Below, one piece after another: positions 56,545-64,000 of a stretch of DNA of 64,000 nucleotides (positions are counted from its first letter, which is position 1; every line of letters begins with the position of its first letter). This DNA is from Marinobacterium rhizophilum DSM 18822. Its GTDB lineage: Bacteria > Pseudomonadota > Gammaproteobacteria > Pseudomonadales > Balneatricaceae. The stretch lies in NCBI RefSeq assembly GCF_000378045.1, contig NZ_KB899111.1:21204-85203 (forward strand), in the 5' to 3' direction. The translations under genes and the position numbers were made by a program. Below the pieces are notes generated by a model that ran no database searches, was not told where the DNA came from, and was given only the letters and a program-made list of their open reading frames with translations.

Positions 56545-59400
56545 TCAGGCGCCCGGCACGAAGGCATCCGCGGCCTTGAGGGCGCTGATGGCCGTATCGG
56601 CGCGCCGCATCGTTTCCCGCGTCCCAAACTCGGCGCGAATACTTTTGCCAAAGCTGCGTACCAGCAGGCGCCGTTTGTTAATGCTGCCAAACTCACGTTG
56701 CAGGTCCGCTACACTGAGCGCCTCTATGGCGGCGGCAAGCTTCTCTTTACTGTTAAAGCCCAGCTCACCCCGATCCAGCTCCTGCCAGTAACGCCCGCTA
56801 CGCTGCCTCAGGCTGGTTTCCTTTTGCAGCAGGCGGGAGAGTGTACTGGCTTTGATCGCGGCCAGGCTTGTGGCGTCCAGCTGACTGAACAGGGGCGCAC
56901 TGTCATGCAGGAACTGCTCCATTTTTTGCGCCAGCGTGAGCGGATCCGCCACGGGCGATTGCACCACCAGTGCCAGTCCCGGCACATTCAGCAGTGGCAG
57001 GGCGCTGGCAAAAACGACATAGCCCAGCTGCTGTTCAGTGCGCAGCTCATTGTAAAACGGCGCTGACAGCATTTCGCCCAGCAACATGTAGGCGGCCCGG
57101 GTGCTGAGCTGGGTGTCCTGCCCCTGCAGGTACAGGGTTACGGCGGAGTCGTCATGTTCCAGCTCCAGTGTCTGTACCAGTGTCTCCTGCGGGTTCAGCT
57201 GGACGACATCGATACTGACGGGCTCGGCAACCTCGGCGTTGTGACGTAGCACCTGGTTTACTGTTTGTGCCATGGCCAGGGCTTCGTCGGCCTGTCGGTT
57301 GCCGTGGGACAGCACGCGCAGGCGGGTTTTTGCGAGCAGTCTGGGTACGAAACGCTGCAGCTGCTCAAGCGAGATGTCGTTCAGTGCCGCCAGTTTCTGC
57401 TCGCTGGACCACTGCGGCAGCAGCAGGTTGTACAGCTCGCCGGTCGTCTGGTGATAAGGCGTATCGTTGCGCTCGTTCGCCAGTTCCTGGGCGTACTGGC
57501 GGCGGATAAGCTCAAAACGGCCGGCGTCCAGTTGTGGCTTGACCATGGCTGCAAGCAGGGCATCGAGCAGCAGCGGCTGGCGTTCGTTGTAGCCGGATAC
57601 CCGTACGCTGACACCTTTCATGTGCGGGTACAGGCTCACCGAGAGGCCGGCCAATGCCGCGTCGTACAGGGTTTCGTTGAGCTGGTCGTTGACCATGCGG
57701 GTATAAAGGGCGCTCAGCACCGCGCCTGTGGCATCGGCATTGCCCGGCTTGGACAGCAGCGAGAAGTAGAAGTCGGCCTTGGGAATGCGAAACTCATTGT
57801 CCTGCTGATGCCATAGCTCAAGTCCGGATTTGGACAGCAATGCCTGCGGGCGGGTACGCACAGGCGTTTCCAAAGGCTTGAGGTCCAGTTCCGTGGCTAT
57901 GTAGGGGTTGAGCTCGCGGATAGCCAGCATGTCGTCGCCCGCCGGATTGCGGCGCCACTGGGACAGCTGCGCATCATCGAGTGGCGTGATGCGATAACCG
58001 GTGTTGTACCAGGGGTCGACGCTGTCGGTGTCCAGATCCTGCGCCTGCAGTGTGAGCTGCATGTTGTGTGGGCGCACCGGTTCCAGAAAGCGGCGGATCA
58101 GTCCGGCATCGAAGTCGGCAAACAGGTAGCTGGCATCCAGCACGTGTTTTGCCGGGTATTCCTGCAGCGCTCGCGCCAGTGAGCGTACGTAGTGGCTCGG
58201 CGGGCTGGGTTCGAGAAAGTGAAACCGGGTGGCATTGAGCTGGCGTTCTTCAGCATACAGCTGCTCGTCGATGCCGCTTTGACGCAGCAGGCGCACATAG
58301 CTGAAAAAGAGCGCGACTACCTGCTGGTAGTGGTCAAACCCCGGCTCTGTGAGGTCGATATTGACGGCCAGGGATGAGGCGTTGGGCAGGTCCATTCCCG
58401 CCGAGGCGCTCAGTCCATGGGCCCATCCCCGGGCCTTGAGCGCCGACAGGAGACTGCCTTTGCCTTCATAGCCGATCAGGCTCGACAGGTAGTGCAGCGG
58501 CTTTTGCGCCCAGTAGTCGCGCGCCGGGGGCAGCGGGAAACTCAGGCTCAGTTGCCGCGTATCGTCCAGTGTCTGGATATCGAGCCGGGCGGGCAGGGTG
58601 CCGGGCGTGTAGAGTGGCGCGGTGTCACGATAGGGGGCTGCATCGAAATTCTTGATCGCGGCAAAGCGGGATTCGACCAGCGTACGCAGCGTCTCGACAG
58701 GCTCAGCACCCAGTACCACCAGGGTCATCAGGTTGGCGGAGTAGTAGCGCTGGTAGAAATCAAGCAGGTCCTGGCGCAGTGCGCCCGGTTCGTCGTTGGA
58801 CAGGGTTTCCAGGTTGCCGACGTTGAACTGACTGAAGCTGTGCTGCGGGTTGATCAGGCGTTTGTAGGTGCTCCAGATGCGCCGTCCGTCGTCGCGCAGG
58901 CCGCTCTGGTATTCGGAGTTAACGGCGTTACGCTCTCTGTCCACATAGGTTTCGTTGAACAGCGGCGCGATAAAAAACTGCGAGAATCGATCCAGTGCCG
59001 GCGCCAGGTTCTCGGCGCTGACATCGAAAAAGTAATTGGTGTTGTCGTAGGATGTGTAGGCGTTGTGACTGCCGCCACTGGCGCGGATAAAGGCCTGGTA
59101 GGCGCCGGCCTCCGGGTATTTTTCGGTGCCCAGAAACAACATGTGCTCCAGAAAGTGCGCCAACCCCATGCGCTCCTTCGGATCGGCATTGGAGCCTACG
59201 TCGACATCAAGGGACGCGGCCGCCTTGTCGGTGTCGGGATCCGATATCACCAAGACCTTGAGCTGGTTTTCCAGTGTGAAGCTCAGGTAGTCCCGAGTGT
59301 CGTTGGGGCTGACGTTGATTTGGCTCTGGGCCAGTACCGGCAGACTGATCAGCCAGCAAAACAGCAGTATAACTGGGGCGGCGAAGCGTGGTTGTCTCAT
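56545..59400 (-). CDS. Periplasmic M16 zinc protease, pitrilysin/insulinase family
   Basis: The 951-residue protein resembles protease III (PtrA). A signal peptide covers about residues 1-25 (LLFCWLISLPVLAQS). The inverted zinc motif is H82-F-L-E85-H86, with the third ligand E163 in ERNAVNSEYQ. Four M16 domains fit the length, and the active domain is the first; later halves keep the fold (RTEQQLGYVVFASALPLLN) but lack HxxEH. The substrate is unknown; E. coli pitrilysin degrades small proteins. It is monocistronic. Confidence 0.92.
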   Translation of the reverse strand: MRQPRFAAPVILLFCWLISLPVLAQSQINVSPNDTRDYLSFTLENQLKVLVISDPDTDKAAASLDVDVGSNADPKERMGLAHFLEHMLFLGTEKYPEAGAYQAFIRASGGSHNAYTSYDNTNYFFDVSAENLAPALDRFSQFFIAPLFNETYVDRERNAVNSEYQSGLRDDGRRIWSTYKRLINPQHSFSQFNVGNLETLSNDEPGALRQDLLDFYQRYYSANLMTLVVLGAEPVETLRTLVESRFAAIKNFDAAPYRDTAPLYTPGTLPARLDIQTLDDTRQLSLSFPLPPARDYWAQKPLHYLSSLIGYEGKGSLLSALKARGWAHGLSASAGMDLPNASSLAVNIDLTEPGFDHYQQVVALFFSYVRLLRQSGIDEQLYAEERQLNATRFHFLEPSPPSHYVRSLARALQEYPAKHVLDASYLFADFDAGLIRRFLEPVRPHNMQLTLQAQDLDTDSVDPWYNTGYRITPLDDAQLSQWRRNPAGDDMLAIRELNPYIATELDLKPLETPVRTRPQALLSKSGLELWHQQDNEFRIPKADFYFSLLSKPGNADATGAVLSALYTRMVNDQLNETLYDAALAGLSVSLYPHMKGVSVRVSGYNERQPLLLDALLAAMVKPQLDAGRFELIRRQYAQELANERNDTPYHQTTGELYNLLLPQWSSEQKLAALNDISLEQLQRFVPRLLAKTRLRVLSHGNRQADEALAMAQTVNQVLRHNAEVAEPVSIDVVQLNPQETLVQTLELEHDDSAVTLYLQGQDTQLSTRAAYMLLGEMLSAPFYNELRTEQQLGYVVFASALPLLNVPGLALVVQSPVADPLTLAQKMEQFLHDSAPLFSQLDATSLAAIKASTLSRLLQKETSLRQRSGRYWQELDRGELGFNSKEKLAAAIEALSVADLQREFGSINKRRLLVRSFGKSIRAEFGTRETMRRADTAISALKAADAFVPGA

Positions 59401-59652
59401 AGCGTCTGGAGGTCCTTGGGTACCGGCGACAGGGGCAACATACTACTGAGCCTGCGCATGACTTGTCACTCAGAGTTGTGAGCCATGTGACTATGACCGC
59501 GGCGCAAAGTTCGGCTTCCCCTGATATCCTGCAGTGGATGGGGCCGCGCCGATGATGCTGTGGCTCGCGTCCGTACGCTGCGTGGCAGTAACGGGCTACA
59601 GTCGATACAATCGGAGTCTATTTCGGGCCAGTCGGTCGAGCAAGGGAATACC

Positions 59653-60033
59653 ATGAACCGAGAGAAAGTGATTTTTGCGTTCTTTATCGTGCTGGCGCTG
59701 ACGCTGAACTTTGGCTTTTTCATTGGTGAGATAAGTAACCCCCACCACCACAATGAGTACGAACTGTTCGCGGCGCTGGTGACGAGTCTGATCTGCACCG
59801 TGCTGAAGTTCGGCGATCGTACCCATGTTGGCGCCCTCATGCTGGCGACCAGCCTGGTGGCGGATCTGCAGCTGGTGGCTGCAGCGGTCATCTGGGGCTA
59901 CGCCGTCCAGATTGGGGGTGGTCTCGACGAAATGATACTGGCCAGCATTGTCTCTCTGTCCGGTGGGGCGCTGATGGCCAATATCCTTTCCGTGGTGCTG
60001 CTGGTGGTCGAGACCGTGATGGTTCGGCGCTGA
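59653..60033 (+). CDS. DUF6394 family membrane protein
   Basis: From ATG 59653 the product has 126 residues with four hydrophobic helices: VIFAFFIVLALTLNFGFFIG at the start, then LFAALVTSLICTVL, ATSLVADLQLVAAAVIWGYA and ILASIVSLSGGALMANILSV. A PHHHNEYE segment sits in the first loop and could bind metal. The resemblance is to DUF6394, seen mainly in marine gammaproteobacteria; the role is unknown. SD AAGGGA precedes the start. The ion-channel gene follows 13 bp downstream, so the two are probably cotranscribed and may form one complex. Confidence 0.75.
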   Translation: MNREKVIFAFFIVLALTLNFGFFIGEISNPHHHNEYELFAALVTSLICTVLKFGDRTHVGALMLATSLVADLQLVAAAVIWGYAVQIGGGLDEMILASIVSLSGGALMANILSVVLLVVETVMVRR

Positions 60034-60046
60034 CAGGCCCGCTGCG

Positions 60047-61744
60047 ATGAATGATGTCATCTATATACTGTTGCGCCGACTGCGGGCCCCGCTGATCACG
60101 CTCATCGTCGTCTACGCGGTATCGGTGCTGGGGCTGGTATTGATTCCCGGTGAAGATGACCAAGGCCAGCCCTGGAGCATGGGCTTTTTCCATGCGTTCT
60201 ATTTCGTCTCCTTTATGGGCTCGACCATCGGGTTTGGCGAGGTGCCCTACGCCTTTACCGATGCTCAGCGTTTCTGGACCCTGGCGTGTATCTACGCCAC
60301 CGTGATTGCCTGGCTCTACAGCATCGGCATGTTGCTCGCGCTACTGCAGGAGCCGGCCTTCGGGCGCCTGATGCGCCGACGTGCCTTCGTTACTGAAGTG
60401 CAACGACTGCGCGAGCCGTTTTACCTGGTGTGTGGCTACGGGGTGACCGGCAGCCTGGTGGTGAAAAAGCTGGCGGCGCGGGACATTCGCAGCGTTGTGC
60501 TGGATCTCGAGCAGGAGCGCATCGATGCCGTGGAAATGGACGGGCTGTCGATCCGTGTGCCGCGCCTGTGTGCTGATGCCGCGCTGCCGGATGTGCTGCA
60601 TGATGCCGGCTTGCGGCACCAGTGCTGTATTGGTGTGCTGGCAATGACCAACGATGATCAGGCAAACCTGTCCATTGCGATTGCCAGCAAGGTGCTGGTG
60701 CCCGAGCGCATGGTGATCAGCCGTACCGAATCCGATGTCACCACTGCCAACCTTGACTCCTTTGGGACTGACCTGATCGTCGATCCGTTTCGATCCTATG
60801 CCGACTATCTGGTACTGACAACGCATGCACCCTATACCCACCTGGTGTACGACTGGCTGCTCAATCCCCGGCACCGTCATATGGCGACGGTACACAAGCG
60901 CCGGGAAGGGCGCTGGATCATCTGTGGTTATGGCCGCTTTGGCCGCGCGCTGTTCTCGGCTTTCAGGCAGGCCGGCGTTGAGCTCACCCTGGTTGACGAG
61001 GGCAGTCCTGACCTGGTGCTGGCGGGACAGCATGTGCGGGGCATCGGTACCGAAGCGGTGACGCTGGAGGAGGCTGGTGTTCGTGATGCCGTCGGCATCG
61101 TGGCCGGTACCTTCCACGATGCCGATAACCTGTCGATCATCATGACGGCGCGGGCGCTGAACCCCAGGCTGATAACGGTGGTGCGCCAGAATCTGGGCGA
61201 GAATGACCTGGTGTTTCAGCATTCGCGCGCCGACTTTGTGATGGAGCCCGGGCGGATCATTGCCAACCGAATACTCGCGCAGATCAAAACACCACTGCTG
61301 CCGGTTTTTATCGCACGCATGCTAAGCGAACACGATGATGTGTGGGCCCATGTGTTGCTGAATCGCATGAGTCATGTCGTGGGCGACCGGGAACTCGATA
61401 GCTGGGGTATTCGGCTGTGTGAAGAGCAAACCCCGGCGCTGCTGATGCTGCAGCAGGGGCAGGTGCTAAAGTTGCGTACTCTCATGAAAGATCCGCGGGA
61501 TCGCAGCTGCAGCCTGGCATGCCTGCCACTGATGCACAGGCGTGGCGATGAGGTACGGTTGCTGCCGGGTGAGCTTCTCGAGCTGCGCGAAGGGGATGAA
61601 ATATTGTTTTGTGGCTTGAGTACAGCGCTGCATCAAATGGAGTGGACAGTGAATAATTACAACCTGTTGCAATACCTGCTCACCGGGCAGGACCACAGTC
61701 ATACTTTGTTGTCGCGTCTGCTGCGCAGCAGCGGTGAGCGGTAA
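60047..61744 (+). CDS. Two-TM ion channel with two RCK/TrkA-N domains
   Basis: The 565-residue product has an N-terminal channel module (helices at about 15-34 and 78-101 with a pore loop between) and then two Rossmann domains of the TrkA-N/RCK type. These begin with FYLVCGYGVTGSLVVKKL near 125-142 and RWIICGYGRFGRALFSAF near 288-305. The filter sequence is T60-IGFGE65 instead of the canonical TVGYGD, so ion selectivity may differ. The two RCK cores fused in one chain resemble a MthK- or BK-like arrangement. The ATG follows the DUF6394 gene by 13 bp, and its stop overlaps the next gene by one base. Confidence 0.88.
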   Translation: MNDVIYILLRRLRAPLITLIVVYAVSVLGLVLIPGEDDQGQPWSMGFFHAFYFVSFMGSTIGFGEVPYAFTDAQRFWTLACIYATVIAWLYSIGMLLALLQEPAFGRLMRRRAFVTEVQRLREPFYLVCGYGVTGSLVVKKLAARDIRSVVLDLEQERIDAVEMDGLSIRVPRLCADAALPDVLHDAGLRHQCCIGVLAMTNDDQANLSIAIASKVLVPERMVISRTESDVTTANLDSFGTDLIVDPFRSYADYLVLTTHAPYTHLVYDWLLNPRHRHMATVHKRREGRWIICGYGRFGRALFSAFRQAGVELTLVDEGSPDLVLAGQHVRGIGTEAVTLEEAGVRDAVGIVAGTFHDADNLSIIMTARALNPRLITVVRQNLGENDLVFQHSRADFVMEPGRIIANRILAQIKTPLLPVFIARMLSEHDDVWAHVLLNRMSHVVGDRELDSWGIRLCEEQTPALLMLQQGQVLKLRTLMKDPRDRSCSLACLPLMHRRGDEVRLLPGELLELREGDEILFCGLSTALHQMEWTVNNYNLLQYLLTGQDHSHTLLSRLLRSSGER

Positions 61745-62664
61745 TGGCCCAACTGCTGCTGGTGTTCACGGTACTGTTCTGGGTCGGAAACTCGGTGATG
61801 GCGCGGGCGATTCATCTGGAATTTCCGCCGGTCACCCTGGCGGCGTCACGCTGGACGCTCGCGATGGTGATTCTGTTGCCCTTCGTGCTGCCGCGCATTC
61901 GGCGTGAATGGAAACAGATCCGTGCCCACTGGCCGATCATCCTGCTGCTCTCGGTACTGGGTGTTTCCTGCTTCAATACCCTGATTTATACCGGCCTGCA
62001 GACCACCACTGCGACCAATACCACCCTGATGCACTCGATGATCCCGGTGCTGATTCTGATTATCAGTCGGGTCTTTCTGCACCATGCGGTCAGCGGGCGC
62101 CAGTGGGTGGGCGTTACACTGTCGATGAGTGGTGTGCTGGTATTGTTGAGCCAGGCGAGCCTGTCGGCGCTGCTCAGCCTGGAATTTAACCGCGGCGACT
62201 TGTGGGTGTTTGTTGCCGTGCTGGACTGGGCACTGTACTCCATTTTGTTGCGCTACAAGCCGGTTGAGATCAGTGGATTGGCGTTTCTTGGCATCACCAT
62301 TTCGGTGGGGGCCGTGGTGCTCTGGCTGCCGGCCATACTGGAACTCAGCCAGGGGCGCATGCCCGAACTGACGTTGCACACGGGATTGACGGTACTGTAC
62401 ATGGCCATATTCCCGTCAATCCTGGCTTATTTGTGCTGGAATCGGGGTGTTGCGGAACTTGGCGCCCCAGTGGCGGGTCTCTTTATCCATCTTATGCCAC
62501 TGTTTGGGTTGGCGATGTCGGTATTGTTTCTTGGAGAGCAGGTACAGGCTTTTCATTTCATCGGGATCACCCTAATATTCGGTGGCATTTATCTGGCCGT
62601 CGTTACTGATACACTGCGTAACCTGCGACCAACCAAAACACAGGAGCCTTCATGCAAAAGCTGA
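61744..62664 (+). CDS. EamA/DMT family transporter
   Basis: The 306 residues contain ten membrane helices and two EamA repeats. The first has LFWVGNSVMARAIHLEFPPV and SRWTLAMVILLPFVLPRI, the second VAVLDWALYSILLRYKPV and GVAELGAPVAGLFIHLMPLF. DMT exporters move amino acids, nucleosides or drugs; the substrate cannot be told. It overlaps the channel gene by one base and the Tim44-like gene by 13, so it lies in the same transcription unit. Confidence 0.92.
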   Translation: MAQLLLVFTVLFWVGNSVMARAIHLEFPPVTLAASRWTLAMVILLPFVLPRIRREWKQIRAHWPIILLLSVLGVSCFNTLIYTGLQTTTATNTTLMHSMIPVLILIISRVFLHHAVSGRQWVGVTLSMSGVLVLLSQASLSALLSLEFNRGDLWVFVAVLDWALYSILLRYKPVEISGLAFLGITISVGAVVLWLPAILELSQGRMPELTLHTGLTVLYMAIFPSILAYLCWNRGVAELGAPVAGLFIHLMPLFGLAMSVLFLGEQVQAFHFIGITLIFGGIYLAVVTDTLRNLRPTKTQEPSCKS

Positions 62665-63539
62665 TGACCATAATGTTCGCCGTTTTTCTGAGTTTTACCT
62701 TGCTGACGCCAGAGGCCGACGCGGGTAAGCGCTTCGGCGGCGGTAGCAGCATTGGCAAGAGTTTCTCCCTGCCCAAGAAAACGACGGCCCCCACAGCCAC
62801 TTCGTCGACCACGCAGCAAAAAGCGGCCGCGCCGACGACTGCCCCGCGCAAGCCGGGCTTTGGCGGCATGCTCGGCGGCCTGCTGGCCGGTGGTTTGCTG
62901 GCTGCCCTGTTCATGGGCGGTGCCTTTGAAGGCATGCAAATAATGGATTTCCTGCTGATCGGCCTGCTGGCCTTCGCGGCATTTAAGCTGTTTGCCATGT
63001 TTCGGCGTCAGAATGCACCGGCCTATGCCGGCGCAGGCGGTGCGCCGATCCAGGGGCATGCTGATACCGCGCAGAGTGAACCGATGGCGCGCAGCTCAGC
63101 CCAGGCTGAACCTGTTGCCGCGAATGCTGCGGGTGCCGGTTTTGGTGCCGGGCTTGGTAATAGTGAAATAGAGACACCGCAGTGGTTTAACCGCGACGCT
63201 TTCGTGGTGGGTGCCCAGAAGCACTTCAGCCACCTGCAGAAATGCTGGGACGAGCAGAACTGGGATGAAATCCGCAGCTACGTATCACCGGAGCTCTTTG
63301 CCGAATTGCAGGCTGAACGGGGCAAGCAGGGTGCGCAGAAGACCGAAGTCGTGTCTGTCATGGCAGAACTGGCGGGCTTCACTGACAACAAGGATCACGT
63401 GGTTGCGAGCATCAACTTCTACGGCTGGCTGAAGGAAGATTCCGATCAGACCACCGAGTTCAGTGAAGTCTGGCACCTCATGCGTGACATGTCGGTTGAG
63501 AATGCCGACTGGGTGATCGTTGGTATCGAGCAACCCTGA
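62652..63539 (+). CDS. Tim44-like domain protein
   Basis: The 295-residue protein has a signal sequence or first helix (MTIMFAVFLSFTLLTPEADA), a Gly/Ser/Thr-rich linker (GKRFGGGSSIGKSFSLPKKT), two central hydrophobic stretches (GGLLAGGLLAALFMGGAF and MDFLLIGLLAFAAFKLFAMF), and a C-terminal Tim44-like domain of about 130 residues (WFNRDAFVVGAQKHFSHLQK to WVIVGIEQP). Bacterial relatives are called MlaC/Tim44-like or DUF-type transport proteins without firm function. It begins within the eamA gene. A 20-bp palindrome (63550-63569) follows its stop. Confidence 0.87.
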   Translation: MQKLMTIMFAVFLSFTLLTPEADAGKRFGGGSSIGKSFSLPKKTTAPTATSSTTQQKAAAPTTAPRKPGFGGMLGGLLAGGLLAALFMGGAFEGMQIMDFLLIGLLAFAAFKLFAMFRRQNAPAYAGAGGAPIQGHADTAQSEPMARSSAQAEPVAANAAGAGFGAGLGNSEIETPQWFNRDAFVVGAQKHFSHLQKCWDEQNWDEIRSYVSPELFAELQAERGKQGAQKTEVVSVMAELAGFTDNKDHVVASINFYGWLKEDSDQTTEFSEVWHLMRDMSVENADWVIVGIEQP

Positions 63540-63549
63540 GGTATTGCCT

Positions 63550-63569
63550 GCCCGCGCTCGAGCGCGGGC
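63550..63569. terminator. GC-rich 20-bp palindrome after the Tim44-like gene
   Basis: GCCCGCGCTCGAGCGCGGGC is a perfect inverted repeat with effectively no loop beyond its centre. No T run follows, so it is only a possible terminator. Confidence 0.45.
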
Positions 63570-63645
63570 GGCTGCCAGGCGCACTGGACAGCAAATCAGG
63601 ATCCACACTAATTTGCTGATTTTAAAAATAAAATGCCAAAGGGGG

Positions 63646-63674
63646 TTGTGCTGTCGCGAAGCCCTCTATACTAT
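63646..63674 (+). promoter_or_regulatory. Promoter of the initiator tRNA gene
   Basis: TTGTGC (63646-63651) is followed by the overlapping -10 candidates TATACT (63667-63672, 15 bp) and TACTAT (63669-63674, 17 bp). A start around 63681 would place the tRNA eight bases downstream; the stretch GCGCCC/GCCCC next to it resembles a stringent discriminator. Confidence 0.65.
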
Positions 63675-63688
63675 ACGCCCCACGTTGA

Positions 63689-63765
<77 letters not shown>

Positions 63766-63807
63766 TATTAAAAGGCCGGTAATATTTAGTTATCGGTCTT
63801 GTGAATA

Positions 63808-63838
63808 GGCCTGAAGTCGAAAGATTTCGGGCCTTTTT
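63808..63838 (+). terminator. Terminator after the initiator tRNA
   Basis: GGCCTGAA (63808-63815) pairs with TTCGGGCC (63826-63833, one G-U pair) and TTTTT follows. It ends the tRNA transcript. Confidence 0.8.
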
Positions 63839-63864
63839 CGTTTCTGAGCAGTGAGCAGCAAGAG

Positions 63865-63933
63865 CGTAAAGCGTCGGGCTCGCTCTTCATAAGGGCAGCG
63901 AAGGTCATAGGTTCAAATCCTGTCCCCGCTACC
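63865..63933 (+). pseudogene. Truncated copy of the initiator tRNA 3' half
   Basis: The last 35 nt (63899-63933) are identical to 63730-63764 of the tRNA, covering the variable loop, T arm and acceptor end up to TACC. Before them the anticodon-arm sequence GTCGGGCTC and CATAA are present but separated by inserted bases, and the 5' half of the tRNA is missing. It cannot fold as a tRNA. AAGAGCG...CGCTCTT around it could form a different hairpin. Confidence 0.85.
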
Positions 63934-63946
63934 CTATTTAAGAGGA

Positions 63947-63979
63947 AAGCCTGGTACTGAAAAGTGTCAGGCTTTTTTC
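63947..63979 (+). terminator. Terminator after the truncated tRNA copy
   Basis: AAGCCTG (63947-63953) pairs with CAGGCTT (63968-63974) and the T run continues. It is in the same relative place as the terminator behind the intact tRNA, with a different stem sequence. Confidence 0.75.
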
Positions 63980-64000
63980 GTTTCTGAGCAGTGAGCAGCA

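Larger units (their letters stand above)
63834..64000 (+). repeat. Direct repeats flanking the tRNA fragment
   Basis: TTTTTCGTTTCTGAGCAGTG and the following AGCAGCA occur at 63834-63860 and again at 63974-64000, 140 bp apart, the second copy ending at the window edge. The tRNA 3' end is also repeated, at a spacing of 169 bp. The two spacings show that the units differ in length. The array may continue outside the window. Confidence 0.9.

Noticed and set aside
63865..63933. Second functional tRNA-fMet
   Set aside because: The 5' half and D arm are absent and the anticodon arm is interrupted, so it cannot fold as a tRNA.

Overview
The window is chromosomal DNA from a moderately GC-rich gammaproteobacterium. 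The gene orders rplM-rpsI-petABC-sspA-sspB, dolP-diaA-yraN-lpoA | rsmI-rnpB-mraZ and pilA | pilB-pilC-pilD-coaE-yacG are those of the Pseudomonas/Marinobacter/Marinobacterium side of the class. MurE carries the meso-diaminopimelate motif, LpxC and LpoA indicate a Gram-negative envelope, and an acetoacetyl-CoA reductase suggests polyhydroxyalkanoate metabolism. A DUF6394 gene and several marine-type neighbours fit an Oceanospirillales-like marine bacterium, but the genus cannot be fixed from the sequence alone.

Layout. 1-460 holds the tail of an unknown ORF and a decayed DUF853 (HerA-like) ATPase. 600-7000 carries zapE, rplM-rpsI, the cytochrome bc1 operon petABC and sspA-sspB. On the minus strand 7035-10401 lie dolP, diaA, yraN and lpoA, divergent from rsmI. 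rnpB (RNase P RNA) follows, and then the complete division and cell wall (dcw) cluster from 11994 to 29303: mraZ, rsmH, ftsL, ftsI, murE, murF, mraY, murD, ftsW, murG, murC, ddlB, ftsQ, ftsA, ftsZ. lpxC, secA, argJ and a Nudix-ThiE fusion come next. From 35722 to 40724 the minus strand carries yacG, coaE, pilD, pilC and pilB, with pilA divergent at 40974. Then come an orphan 114-aa gene, nadC, ampD-ampE and a ferric iron ABC transporter split into fbpC (+) and fbpA-fbpB (-). The rest is rsmE, a phaB-type reductase, a large DUF349 protein, ychJ, sbcB with a coupled small secreted protein, an M16 protease, a membrane run (DUF6394, two-RCK ion channel, EamA transporter, Tim44-like protein) and an initiator tRNA.

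How the genes work together. Most of the window is envelope biology: peptidoglycan precursor synthesis (murC-F, mraY, murG, ddlB), septal synthesis and the divisome (ftsI, ftsW, ftsL, ftsQ, ftsA, ftsZ, zapE), PBP activation and outer-membrane maintenance (lpoA, dolP), muropeptide recycling (ampD), lipid A (lpxC), protein export (secA) and type IV pili. dcw genes overlap or abut almost throughout, consistent with a long transcript starting at a clear promoter with a four-copy MraZ box upstream of mraZ.

The most unusual structure is in the dcw core. Between murG and murC there are three consecutive small ORFs (26, 38 and 37 codons), each sharing an ATGA stop/start overlap with the next and the last with murC. 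They are tandem, diverged copies of the murG-tail/murC-head junction whose length differences are all multiples of three. Other non-genic structures are two small elements with terminal inverted repeats lying against the fbpB and pilD stop codons, a REPIN-like pair between pilD and pilC, 15-bp GC-rich repeats between ftsZ and lpxC, and a duplicated 3' end of the initiator tRNA running off the right edge. No intergenic stretch much exceeds 300 bp; the longest (45754-46051) is filled by one of the inverted-repeat elements.
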